Assembly (NCBI GenBank): GCA_947650285.1
Contig: CANTFL010001372.1
Span: 1-64,000 of the forward strand
Source: Hyaloperonospora brassicae
Taxonomy: Eukaryota; Oomycota; Peronosporomycetes; Peronosporales; Peronosporaceae
Reading direction: 5' to 3'
DNA: 64,000 nt
Shown piece after piece: positions 37,783-48,649 of the stretch; the stretch's first letter is position 1, and every line of letters begins with the position of its first letter. The position numbers and the translations under genes are program-made. Under the pieces are notes generated by a model that was not told where the DNA came from, did not search any database, and saw only the letters and a list, made by a program, of their open reading frames with translations.

Positions 37783-39394
37783 ATGCGAGGTGATTCGAAG
37801 ATCACACAGATTGCTGCTGTGCCAACTCTCTGAGGCAGACGCTTCGTCGTCTGCTGATTATTCTCCCTCTGTAGTAGAAGGTGCTGCAGACGCACGCGGT
37901 ATCGCACCACGTGCGCATGATGACCTTGACAATAAGGTCATCAATTCTGGCGAGTCAGAAGTGCCTGACTCGCGCAACGTTCCAGAGGCATCCCGATCAC
38001 CGGCGGTGCCTCATTGTTCGTCAAGAGCACTGTCGAATAAGCGGACTCGTGAAATGCAACATAGTCTGTTCGGCAGTGATGATGAATTTTATGGTGAGGA
38101 ATAATATGCCTCACCAGCATCAACTCGTCCTTCCCCTCACGAGCGTGATGACGATGGCGAGAGCCGTCGTCATACTGAAATCCGTGGTACCAAAAAGAGT
38201 ACCACATTGAAGCGTAGTGAGCTCCAGCCGTGGCTCTTGCCCGAACGGCTCATCGACAGCTTGTCTCACGAGACAAGCCAGCACCATCAAATTTCATTAT
38301 TTGATTCGACAGAGCTTCACGGCTTAAGTCCCAGCGCGAGAAACTTTCGCGCTGAAGAAGACTTTTATCTCGATGTCTACTTTAGGCATCGATGGTACAA
38401 CAGCAACCAAAAGCGTGACAAGAACTCGCTTTTGGCAGAGTGAAACGCCCTCGGTCAAAATGTCAAGAATTTTGGACAAGAAGGATGGCTCAAGAAACTT
38501 GAGGCGACACGCCACAGGTTCGAAAAGCGAGCTCCAACCGGTGCTAGGTACAGGTTGCATTGTTTGTCAAGTGATGCTGGCATTCCATGCCTCACTTGGG
38601 GTGACCATTGTGCGAGTTGTGTCGACAACTCGCAACGTGCGCCTAACGACGTGTATTCTCTAAGTTCTCCCGGGGGAAGGGCACACATCTCGGCTAAGAT
38701 GTGGGACGTGATTGCAAACTTGCAATCCGTCTACATGCGTCAAAAGCGCGTGTTTACCGATGGGCCCTCGAACCAATCGGATGAGTCTCGTCATGCTGGT
38801 GGACGAGACCTTCAACGTCAGCCATCAGCTCGGAACCTTGTTCCCAGCTGTCGAAGGAAGGTGGATACCCATGCCACCGGACGAGGTAGCTCGTCCTTGA
38901 TTCTGAATTGACACGGTGGTTTAAGATACGCTCCACAAGAAAGCGTTGACCACCGTGCAAATCCACCAGTGGTTTCAGTGGCGTTGGAAAGACAAGGTCC
39001 GGCTCAGCCGCCGGGCCTTCATGAGACTTCGGGTAACCGCGAGCGTTACCTGACCGAGTTGAGGGAGGACGTCGATCACGAACACAGCCGACGGCACGCC
39101 TTGCAGTCGGACGTGCGACGTCTTTGTGCCGATAGGGAGAAGTAACGATCGTAATTCGCGTTCGCAAAACTTGGGAGAGAACGCGAGAGGCTTCGTCTGC
39201 GCGACGAGCTAGACGCGGATCGTCGCGAGGCAGTGTCGACGACGGACCAACTCTTTTCGATGAAGGACCAACTTCAGCGTTTGGTCCGTGATCACAAGAA
39301 TCTGTTAGGAATTATTGTGCGCGCCAGTTATCTCCGTTCTCGCAAGAGGCCTCGTACTGATGGTACGGGTGGAGACGACCAACAGAAAACGTAG
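37783..39394 (+). pseudogene. Antisense frame of element C
   Basis: From 37790 the frame stays the same to the TAG at 39392, about 535 codons. Stops are at 38102, 38441, 38909 and two near 39145-39152. There is one 1-nt shift within the first ~20 codons relative to D. It keeps [83 protein letters not shown] and the end SRKRPRTDGTG. No indel breaks the frame over 1.6 kb, whereas sense pol in C does shift frame. The protein would have an acidic N-terminal half, a Cys-containing middle (C...C.TWGD.CASC) and a C-terminal coiled coil. No known family was recognised. Confidence 0.75.
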
Positions 39395-40730
39395 GATGTG
39401 TACGCATTCTACGAGGCAATTTGATCGTGTATGCATTGCCCTTGCGGTGCAACACACGAAATGGACCAATGTATTTCGGCAGTAGATTACTACTGCCGAC
39501 ATTAGTGACTGCATGTCCAGGTAAGTTTACGTAGATAGTAGTAGTAGGTCGTCAACCTGAAATGAAGGAACATCTGATCTTCCATTCTTGTCTACGTTTC
39601 GTTTATGGCGGTCCACCGCATTTGCACAAATTCCTGAACGAAACGGAATACCGCCTATCGAGTCAGCAGGAAGGTATCTGCTGAATCGTTGTTGTGTTCT
39701 TCAGTGCGCTTCGTGCGCACTGCTAAGAGATCGTTTTCTTTTTTAACGAGGGTGTATTTTTTATCACTGGCCTTATCGTTCACGATACTGAATATCCAAG
39801 CATCGTCATCATTGTCTGATGTAGCAGCAGCGTCATCGCTACTGCTCAGCTTGATTTCTCGATTTCGAAGTTGTCGACATCGGCATCAAATGTATCGGCG
39901 TGAGCGGTGATACGTGATGAGCAAGATCCAAAATGGTTTTGCTCGATCGAGTCCCTTCCCCCATAACTCAGAGTCACTCTGTTCCAGGGTGAGAATACGT
40001 GGGTTGCGTAAGCCATTCACGTAGGACGGTGTTTGCGTTGTGGACGCATGCACGGAGTTGTCGATGGCAAACTCCACCATCGCAAGAACTCATTCCAATG
40101 AGAAAAGGTGTGGACGTATCCACAAAGAATTTCTATGAGGACACAGCTCGCTCGTTCAGTCTGACATCCGTTTCGGGATGATCAGATGTTGACATCTTCA
40201 ACCGTATTCCCAATGTGCAAAAACGGGTTGCCACACGCCGCCGTGAACCGAGGGTCACGGTCGGACACGTGTTCACCGGGTATACCGTGGAGTCGAAACA
40301 CAGTGTCGACACACGTGGCCGTTGATCGATTCTGGGACTGCATCAAGATGTACCATCTTGCTGAAACGATCTACAAACACAAGAATACCAATATTCTTGT
40401 GAGCGTCTTCGGGAAAACCGAAGACGAAGTCTATTGAAACGGACTGCCAGCACTCTGCCGGGACCGGCAGAGGTTGTAACGGTGCACAGGTTGAAGGACT
40501 AGGCTTCACCCGTTGACAGGCCTCGCAAGATTGATTGTACTTGCGGAAAAATTGATACTGGCGGGACCAGTAAAAGTCACGCCTGACCGTGGGGTAAGTT
40601 TTTTCTCGGCCACGGTTCCCGCCAGTCGGCGCATCGTGACATTCGAACATGATGCGTAATCGGAAGTCATCATGATCGGGAACGACGACACAAATCGTGT
40701 CGTCGGCAACTGCTGTATATTACCGCAGGC
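38754..40730 (-). pseudogene. Integrase and chromodomain relic of element C
   Basis: The integrase zinc and core start is at 40273-40650 (GREKTYPTVRRDFYW, CEACQRVKPSPS, SIDFVFGFPED, VFVDRFSKMVHL). A core remnant lies at 39886-40080 (ASTTQTPSYVNGLRNPR). A tail and chromodomain are at 38754-39167 ([33 protein letters not shown]). The pieces are in different frames. Confidence 0.75.
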
Positions 40731-42690
40731 CATTGCGAGTCGTGTACCGATTCAAAGAGGAACGATATAGAGCCCGCAAATCCGACAAGAATTTCCGGTA
40801 TAGGTTCGAAAGATTACCCATCAAACGGAGGAAATTCGTGTCTCCTGCGTATGCTTTCCGCACGTCGTCGAGAAAAGGCGACGACGAAACACTGATGGAC
40901 AGTGTCGCAACAGTGGGCAAGGCGTCACTGTTGACTCGGGACGTCGGCTCGAAGTCGGGCCGACGCGAAAGCGCATCAGCGACGACATTGAGTCGTCCTG
41001 GCTTGTACTCCACGAAGAAGTTGTACTCCACGAAGAATGACAGCCACCTCGCCATTCGCTGCGAGAGGTGTGGATTCTCTACGGTCGTGCGTAATGACGC
41101 ATGGTCCGTATCGACAACAAACGGTCTATCTCCCAAGAGATAGACGTGAAACTTTACCAGTGCGTATTTTAAGGCAAGGAATTCCTTGTCTTGCACCGAG
41201 TAATCACGATCCGCTGCTTGCAGCTGACGAGATTGGTATCAGATGACGCGCTCTGCGCCATCGTGTCAAAGTTCGTCAACGCGCAGCCGATAGCAAAATC
41301 GCTGGTGTCACAGACCACACGAAATGGTCTGACCTGATCTGCAATCGCCAAGATCGACGATCGCATCAAGCTTTGCTTGATACCTTGAAAGGAACGCTGG
41401 CACTCAGCGTTCCATGACCACTTGACATTTTTCTTGAGCAAGCAACAAAGATGAACAGTCATATCGGCGTAGTTGCGCGAGTACTTGTGCAAGTACGCCA
41501 CTAGACCAAGGAACTTCCTTAGTCCCTTGATATCGACTGGCATTGGCCAGTCGGTGATCGCCTTGATCTTTTCGGGATCCGGGCGTACGCCGTGTTTTCC
41601 CAAAATGCACCCAAGAAGTGATATTTTACTAGCCGCGAATATACACTTCTTGAGGTTGGCATACAGCTTATGCTTACGCATACGTTAGAGAACTTACAAA
41701 GGTGAGTTATATGAACCCAAACGTCCGTATTTACCTTCCATATCCGGGCTATGGACGAATACATCGTCGAAGTAACTCGGTGCGAAGTCATGCACCGGTT
41801 CTTACAGATTTGTATCACATCTGTGGAATGTTGCAGGGGCTTTACTCAGCCCCTGTAGCATCACTAGCCACTCCCACAACATACCGCTGGGGGTGCTCAC
41901 TGACGTGTACGGAACATCCCGTTCACGCACTATCCGCCATCCCCTTGTGGTCTTTTGCATAAAGAAGGTCGGAGAGCTGTGAAGGAAAGTTGGATCCCTC
42001 ACATGGACCGCTGCAAGCGATAGGCAAAGAACTTGTCAATTGCTAGTACCTGATCACGAGGCAGTGGCCACTGCTTTATGACAAAATACTTCGAGCCCGG
42101 TTTAAGCTCGATCTCGTGTCGAGTGGATAAGCGCCTACGCTTGATCCTCCATTGACCAAGACATTCCGTGTCTCGATTAACTCCTGGGAAATCACTTTTA
42201 CAGAATCTGGAGAGCTTTCTCCAAAATGTAGTGATCATCTACATTGTGTTCTTGTACAGTCGTGCTGTCGACCGTACCATAAGTGAAACCAACGCACTTA
42301 CTCGTAGTACACCCACGTGAGTGTGGGCGTTCTAAGATTTTCGTCAGGTGGTTATCTGAGAAAAAAGTAGCAGGTGTCGTAATTGATCGATACTGCCAAC
42401 TCACCCCTTGGCTCGTATTTCCTGAGCCAAGGCAACCCTAAGATGACGTCGAACTTGTTATCTAGGTCAATCACGATGAAATCATTATCGTACTGTTTGT
42501 CTTTTAACGTGTAGTGGATTCCAACTACACGTTTCTTCACAGTGATCGATGCGCCTGTCGCGAGGCGCACTTTCATCTTCGTTGGAGGGATCTCTCGCTC
42601 CACGAAGTTAAAACTTTCTGCCTCTAGCGACTGGAGACGAACAAAATTGTTCGACGCCTTGCAATTAAGAAGAGCACGAAGTGACAAATC
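40720..42690 (-). pseudogene. Protease, RT and RNase H relic of element C
   Basis: RNase H is at 40720-41196 (YTDHASLRTT equivalent is DTDHASLRTT). The connection and RT 3' part are at 41169-41681. An RT middle piece is at 41802-42002, where WRIV is joined directly to RERDVPY: about 45 residues including the first RT catalytic Asp block are missing. The RT start is at 41999-42120. Protease is at 42352-42687. The protease active site, DSGAS in E, reads NCKAS here and would be inactive. Confidence 0.75.
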
Positions 42691-43270
42691 TTATGTCACT
42701 TCTAACGGTAAGGTATTGAGGCATACCTCTTTATGGGTGCAGAGACACACAGAAATTGTGTGTCGGGAGCAACATTCTTCAAGAAATTTACAAATTTTCT
42801 TGATGTTGCTGGATCAGCAGGGCGGTCCGCCCCTACTGATCCCGACCGTTTTTTGATGGTCAACCTCGCTATTACAACTTCGCAACAGCAACGGACCCTC
42901 GCCCTCTAGTTCTTCTTGCTGGAGGGTGAATACTGCGCTCAGCATAGCGAGGTTCTATGCGGGGGACACTGCATTCGTATGCATAATGTCCCAACTTGTG
43001 ACAGCGATGGCATCTTACCATTCGCGTGTCGTTCATAGGGCGAGGTTTCTCGCACTCGGCTTGACAGAGGTCAATTGGTTCTGGACCTCCGACTGCAAAT
43101 CATATCTGTAGACGATGCGGATTCAACGTAGCGTGATCCTGTCTCACGCTATAATCTTCTTGCTCCGCTGCGAAGATTGCCTCTGAGAGCGTCTTTAGCT
43201 CTCCGCGGAACAGGTGGTCCCTGACGAGGATCGTCTGAAAGCCCTTAAAAAAGATTATGATCAACACAAA

Positions 43271-43771
43271 CTAACTCACAGGGTTCACTACCATGCAGGT
43301 TACAAGGTAGCGTACATGTTGGGCGTAAGCGTGACCCTTACGCTTACCCTGCTTGAGTTGCAGGAGCTCCGAAATAGTCCTGCACTCTGCTTTGGGCGTC
43401 TCGAACGTCTCACTGAGCAGGGTCTTGAAGATCCTCAACGACCCAAGCACGTCTGGGTCGTGCAACTGAGGTTCAGGGCCCAAGCTATGGCTTCTCCTGC
43501 CAGGTTAGACTGAGCGAATGAATCTTGCATTCGCTCATCGTCGATATAGACGAACATCGATGGCATCGTCCAGCTCGACGAACCACCTCGACAGAGAGTC
43601 TTCCTCGACTCCCCGATACTTGGAGACCTTTAGTTCTAGAGTCTCCCGTCGACGCTCACGCGTCGGCTCTGCGGACTGAGACTGTTGCTGTTTCAGTGCT
43701 TCGGTCCGCTGGTGATCTTGTTTCTGTAACAAGGTCACCTGCGCTCGCGCATCATCCAGTTCTCGTTGCAA
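43271..43771 (-). pseudogene. gag relic of element C
   Basis: The first open piece (43771-43535, 78 codons) starts with a Gln-rich coiled coil (RELDDARAQVTLLQKQ) followed by TLELKVSKYRG. The second (43483-43271, 70 codons) has DPDVLGSLRIFKTLLSETFE. This is the Gag N-terminal and capsid region, split by a frame break. Confidence 0.7.
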
Positions 43772-44003
43772 GAACTTGATAATGACGACATGTTGCTTGT
43801 CCCTATCCCTTAAGGATAGTATGGCCTATATGGCTTCCTCGCCAACGGTCGAACTCATTTGTTCGATCGCACTCGATTCGACATCGCTCAATCGGAGTAT
43901 CTTTTACGATTTCCGTAAAATCCGTCGAATTCGACTTCGTCTAACATGTTCATATTGGGCGATGCGATTGTGGTCCTTGGAAGGACTACAAAGTGCTACT
44001 AGG

Positions 44004-44444
44004 TGTAACGGGGCACTGTTGACTACGAACTGGTTGACCAGTACGGAGTATACTACCACTGACAACAGTGGTCGACAGCGCCCTGCTAGGTGTTGAAGGA
44101 ACACAGAGGAAGGAAAGGAGACTCAGTAGTCAGACTAGTCTCTGGTAAAAGTAAAACTGTATTAATATAATTAAGTCCTATAACCTTTTGAATCTCTGTT
44201 GTCCTGATTTAATCATAGTAAATGAACTAAATGTATGATGGCGTCTACTCACCACCCATTGCGCGCGTCTAGCAGCGATTAGTGGGTTGATATCATCACG
44301 ATATCAGCCAATGAGCAGACCCTTCGGTCATCTCAACACAACCATCACTGAGCTTTGCGGTATTGCTAAACGAATATTTATCGAAAAATCTTTTGTTTTC
44401 ATTTGTCACAATGGTAAGCTTACGTATCGGGCCACACCATTACG
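44004..44444 (-). repeat. 5' LTR of element C
   Basis: It starts TGTAACGGGGCACTGTTGAC. Most of it is identical or nearly so to 37203-37644, but the final part (from about 44340) differs and ends CACACCATTACG. Confidence 0.8.
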
Positions 44445-44509
44445 AACATTGTAATTATTGATAAATGTAACTTGAGATAGTATCCATACTGACACGATAT
44501 GGTATGAAT

Positions 44510-44921
44510 TGTAACGGAGCACATCCTTGCGTGAACTTAACGCAAGGGTATCGTGCACCGACAAGCGTACACGAGGCAACCGAGGAAGCGGTAGGTAATA
44601 CAGAGGCAACACTGTCTTAAGGATAAGTAAAACTGTTGTATTAATATAATTAAGTCTTTAACCGCTCTCTCTCTGTTTGACTTAACTCAATTATACTAAT
44701 CTAACTGAATGAATGACAAAGTCTTCTCACCACTCATTTCGCGCGTCTCGCGGCGATTGATGGGTTTAAATCGTCAAGATATCAACCTATGAGCAGACTC
44801 TTTGGTCGACCCATCAATATCACGACTATTGGTGATATTGTTGATAGAATATTTAACAAAATATTCTTATTGTCATTATATCTTGAATGACAATTTCAAT
44901 GTAACGGGCTGCCCCGTTACA
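44510..44921 (-). repeat. Solo LTR with perfect 5-bp target duplication
   Basis: 412 bp, TGTAACGGAG...GCCCCGTTACA, closest to the D LTR type. It is flanked by TGAAT at 44505-44509 and 44922-44926. No internal region is present, as expected after LTR-LTR recombination. Confidence 0.85.
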
Positions 44922-44926
44922 TGAAT

Positions 44927-44957
44927 CATACGTACCGGGCTCGGCTTACCCCCGTTA
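44927..44957. repeat. Possible LTR end remnant
   Basis: CATACGTACCGGGCTCGG...CCCCGTTACA resembles an LTR terminus. With the sequence before 44505 it may be an older LTR into which the solo LTR inserted. Confidence 0.4.
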
Positions 44958-45257
44958 CAATGCAGGCTGTGACCCATGCCAGACTCCCAGGCTGGACTTG
45001 CTGGACCCTCTTGCTTTCCTGGTCTCTCTGCTGCAATGATTGGACGATGCTGTACAAGTGACGCCGCCTTGCGTTTCGACCCAATAGACGATGACATCGG
45101 GACCCGAACGTTTTGGGGTTTATTGTGGCAAATGCACTACGTCTGGCTCGCGACACGATGTCTTGTCCAAAACAACAGAGGTTTGTACAGTACTCTCTGT
45201 TGGCGTGTTAGTTACACTCGTTGTACTGGGTCACGAAATGCGGTATCATGTACACTG
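44958..45257. repeat. Dispersed repeat, copy 2, first part
   Basis: Reverse-complement match to about 894-1195, for example CAATGATTGGACGATGCTGT and CATCGGGACCCGAACGTTTT. It ends in the 15-bp GTATCATGTACACTG that is repeated after the insertion. Confidence 0.8.
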
Positions 45258-47591
45258 TGGTGTCAAGTACGTCCATTATTATGATAACTAACGACTGATA
45301 AGTGTGACAAGAAGTACGGCCCGGGTATCGGGTCGACAACTAAAGGGCTCCGTAGAGCCAGGGGCGACGGCAACGAGGTCAGAGACCCTCCTACCGAAGC
45401 CAACTACGAGTCAACCATGACCGCTGGCGCGACCAAGTAGACTGGGGACATGCGTACCGCCGGAGCGGCAGCACGTACAACGCGGGTATGCTGACATATA
45501 AGGCAACAAACCCCTTTAGGACCGCTTGCGCGGCCCCGACGTGGAGTGCGAACACCGAAGTGACTGCGTGGCGTGGAGAACGCCAACCCGCCATATATCT
45601 CTCCGAGGAGCTCAACCATCTGCGATGGTGGCCCCCTTCAGCCGCTTGCGCGGCCCCCGACGTGGAGTGCGATCACCGAAGTGACTGCGTGGCGTGGAGA
45701 ACGCCAACCGCCATATATCTCTCCGAGGAGCTCAACCATCTGCGATGGTGGCTCCCTTCAGCCGCTTGCGCGGCCCCCGACGTGGAGTGCGATCACCGAA
45801 GTGACTGCGTGGCGTGGAGAACGCCAACCCGCCGTATATCTCTCCGAGGAGCTCAACCATCTGCGATGGTGGCTCCCTTCAGCCGCTTGCGCGGCCCCCG
45901 ACGTGGAGTGCGATCACCGAAGTGACTGCGTGGCGTGGAGAACGCCAACCCGCCGTATATCTCTCCGAGGAGCTCAACCATCTGCGATGGTGGCTCCTTC
46001 AGCCGCTTGCGCGGCCCCCGACGTGGAGTGCGATCACCGAAGTGACTGCGTGGCGTGGAGAACGCCAACCCGCCATATATCTCTCCGAGGAGCTCAACCA
46101 TCTGCGATGGTGGCTCCCTTCAGCCGCTTGCGCGGCCCCCGACGTGGAGTGCGATCACCGAAGTGACTGCGTGGCGTGGAGAACGCCAACCCGCCATATA
46201 TCTCTCCGAGGAGCTCAACCATCTGCGATGGTGGCTCCCTTCAGCCGCTTGCGCGGCCCCCGACGTGGAGTGCGATCACCGAAGTGACTGCGTGGCGTGG
46301 AGAACGCCAACCCGCCGTATATCTCTCCGAGGAGCTCAACCATCTGCGATGGTGGCCCCCTTCAGCCGCTTGCGCGGCCCCCGACGTGGAGTGCGATCAC
46401 CGAAGTGACTGCGTGGCGTGGAGAACGCCAACCCGCCATATATCTCTCCGAGGAGCTCAACCATCTGCGATGGTGGCTCCCTTCAGCCGCTTGCGCGGCC
46501 CCCGACGTGGAGTGCGATCACCGAAGTGACTGCGTGGCGTGGAGAACGCCAACCCGCCGTATATCTCTCCGAGGAGCTCAACCATCTGCGATGGTGGCCC
46601 CCTTCAGCCGCTTGCGCAGCCCCGACGTGGAGTGCGATCACCGAAGTGACTGCGTGGCGTGGAGAACGCCAACCCGCCATATATCTCTCCGAGGAGCTCA
46701 ACCATCTGCGATGGTGGCTCCCTTCAGCCGCTTGCGCGGCCCCCGACGTGGAGTGCGATCACCGAAGTGACTGCGTGGCGTGGAGAACGCCAACCCGCCA
46801 TATATCTCTCCGAGGAGCTCAACCATCTGCGATGGTGGCCCCTTCAGCCGCTTGCGCGGCCCCCGACGTGGAGTGCGATCACCGAAGTGACTGCGTGGCG
46901 TGGAGAACGCCAACCCGCCGTATATCTCTCCGAGGAGCTCAACCATCTGCGATGGTGGCTCCCTTCAGCCGCTTGCGCGGCCCGACGTGGAGTGCGATCA
47001 CCGAAGTGACTGCGTGGCGTGGAGAACGCCAACCCGCCATATATCTCTCCGAGGAGCTCAACCATCTGCGATGGTGGCCCCTTCAGCCGCTTGCGCGGCC
47101 CCGACGTGGAGTGCGATCACCGAAGTGACTGCGTGGCGTGGAGAACGCCAACCCGCCATATATCTCTCCGAGGAGCTCAACCATCTGCGATGGTGGCTCC
47201 CTTCAGCCGCTTGCGCGGCCCCGACGTGGAGTGCGATCACCGAAGTGACTGCGTGGCGTGGAGAACGCCAACCCGCCGTATATCTCTCCGAGGAGCTCAA
47301 CCATCTGCGATGGTGGCCCCTTCAGCCGCTCGCGCGGCCCCTTGACGTGGAGTGTGCGCTCGCCGCAGCGGCGACACGTGGCGCGGGGTACGCCTCCAGT
47401 CCGTAAAACGCCCCTGCTAGGGCCGCTTGCGCGACCCGTCGGTCTCCTACGCCCACTCCCGCGACTGCGAGTGCAGCGTGCCCGCGTCAGATCTTCGACC
47501 ACGTCGGCTCCCCAAGGGGAGGATTCCCTCCGACTTGACTGCCCCGAAGGGAAAAAGACTGGCTTGAGCTGAACCGTGAAAATTTGGGAAT
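45258..47591. mobile_element. 2.33-kb insertion carrying a minisatellite, flanked by a 15-bp direct repeat
   Basis: GTATCATGTACACTG occurs at 45243-45257 and 47592-47606. Copy 1 of the host repeat (894-907) has it once, and its two sides continue into each other, so this is an insertion with target duplication. A 15-bp duplication fits target-primed (LINE/SINE) insertion. However, I see no poly-A tail, no reverse transcriptase and no terminal inverted repeat. The insert consists of a unique 5' part, the tandem array and a unique GC-rich 3' part. Confidence 0.7.
45532..47340. repeat. Minisatellite, about 15 units of ~121 bp
   Basis: The unit contains GACGTGGAGTGCGATCACCG, then GACTGCGTGGCGTGGAGAAC, then TATCTCTCCGAGGAGCTCAA, then CATCTGCGATGG. 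Units vary from 119 to 122 bp by 1-2-bp indels in C runs and by A/G at the CC(A/G)TATAT site. Long frames through the array only reflect the unit being open in several frames. Confidence 0.95.
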
Positions 47592-48216
47592 GTATCATGT
47601 ACACTGCATGCGTATGCGTTTTGTAGGAATCTGCGTGTCATGCATGGCCGGACGACGCTTAGGTATGCGCTTTCGTCCCTCGCGCATGCATGCACGCACG
47701 ACCGTGCTTCTTTTCGATAGACTTTTTGCTTTACGTTGCTGTGGATTTCCATGGGTGCCATTAACACAAAGCTGTCAGGGGGACCGACTCGTGATCGCCC
47801 CCGATCAGCAGGCGGGTGGTTTTTCGTGCGATATCGGGCGGAACCCCATCCATCCCGAACAACAACTGCCTCGATAGATCCAGCTGCACCGGCGCTTTTG
47901 CTATGAGGGAATGTCGTCAGCTCCGGTGGGACACTCGCGGTCAGTTTCTCATCAATTCACCCGCAGTCACCTCCGGAACAGAAACAGTCGGCTCCAGTGA
48001 GACACGACACTGATTCCCACAGTGGGCCCCGATCATGTTTCAGTTGCTCGCATATCGACGACAAGCAAACGTGCGAAGCAAATGAAGTCCCTTTCTCTGT
48101 ACATCGGTCTTCGCCTTGCACCTTTGCCTCGACAAGCCCCCATAAGCCTCTGCAACCCTCTACAGCCTCTACCTGCTTTCTTGTCGGAAGCTTGTAGACT
48201 GTCGTGCTGGCTCAAC
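47592..48216. repeat. Dispersed repeat, copy 2, second part
   Basis: Reverse-complement match to about 282-907, for example GGATTTCCATGGGTGCCATT and ACATCGGTCTTCGCCTTGCA, with scattered substitutions. Confidence 0.8.
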
Positions 48217-48649
48217 CAGCGTCATTGATTAAGTGATGATCTTGGACGCGAACGTTAAAAGCGCAGGTGTGGATTTCTACTACGATTGTTGACATTGGCA
48301 TACGTGTCCCAGCTTCTTGTGTCTTGTGTAAAAACCGCATATCCGTCCATTCTGTGGGAGGCACGTTCACTCGTTTCGCTCGGGTCATTTTCTACCCACG
48401 TGACGTAGAAGTGGTAATGACCATACGCCACATGAGGAAGAAAGCTGGAGTCAACAAAGCCGGACCCGCTCTCATCATACAATACTTTCACATTGATTAT
48501 TACGCGCAAACGAAAAACTGACTAGACCTGGTATGACAGCAAACATTTGACAAGAGCAAAACTGGCATGTTCACGCAAAGCAGCGGCTGATAGGGATTGC
48601 GGCATGCATTTCTCATTCTACAAATTGCCTGGCAGAAGCGAGTGCTATC
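48217..48649. other. Upstream region of the effector-like gene
   Basis: No gene is supported. The 84-codon frames on both strands at 48255-48521 are not convincing. The promoter of the gene at 48650 should lie here. Confidence 0.4.

Larger units (their letters stand above)
37203..44444 (-). mobile_element. Element C: Ty3/Gypsy retrotransposon with internal deletions
   Basis: 7.24 kb with LTRs of 442 bp (37203-37644) and 441 bp (44004-44444). The LTRs are nearly alike over most of their length but differ over the last ~60 bp. No 5-bp target duplication was seen (CTATC before, AACAT after), so one end may be recombinant. Sense is minus. pol lacks about 140 bp of RT and most of the protease-RT linker compared with D. 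Confidence 0.85.

Noticed and set aside
46418..47128. 236-codon and other long frames through the tandem array on both strands
   Set aside because: The ~121-bp unit has no stop in several frames, so long frames arise in many registers and shift with each 1-bp indel. No start context or conserved product.
45532..47340. CRISPR-like array
   Set aside because: Units are contiguous with no unique spacers, ~121 bp long, in a eukaryotic context. This is a minisatellite.
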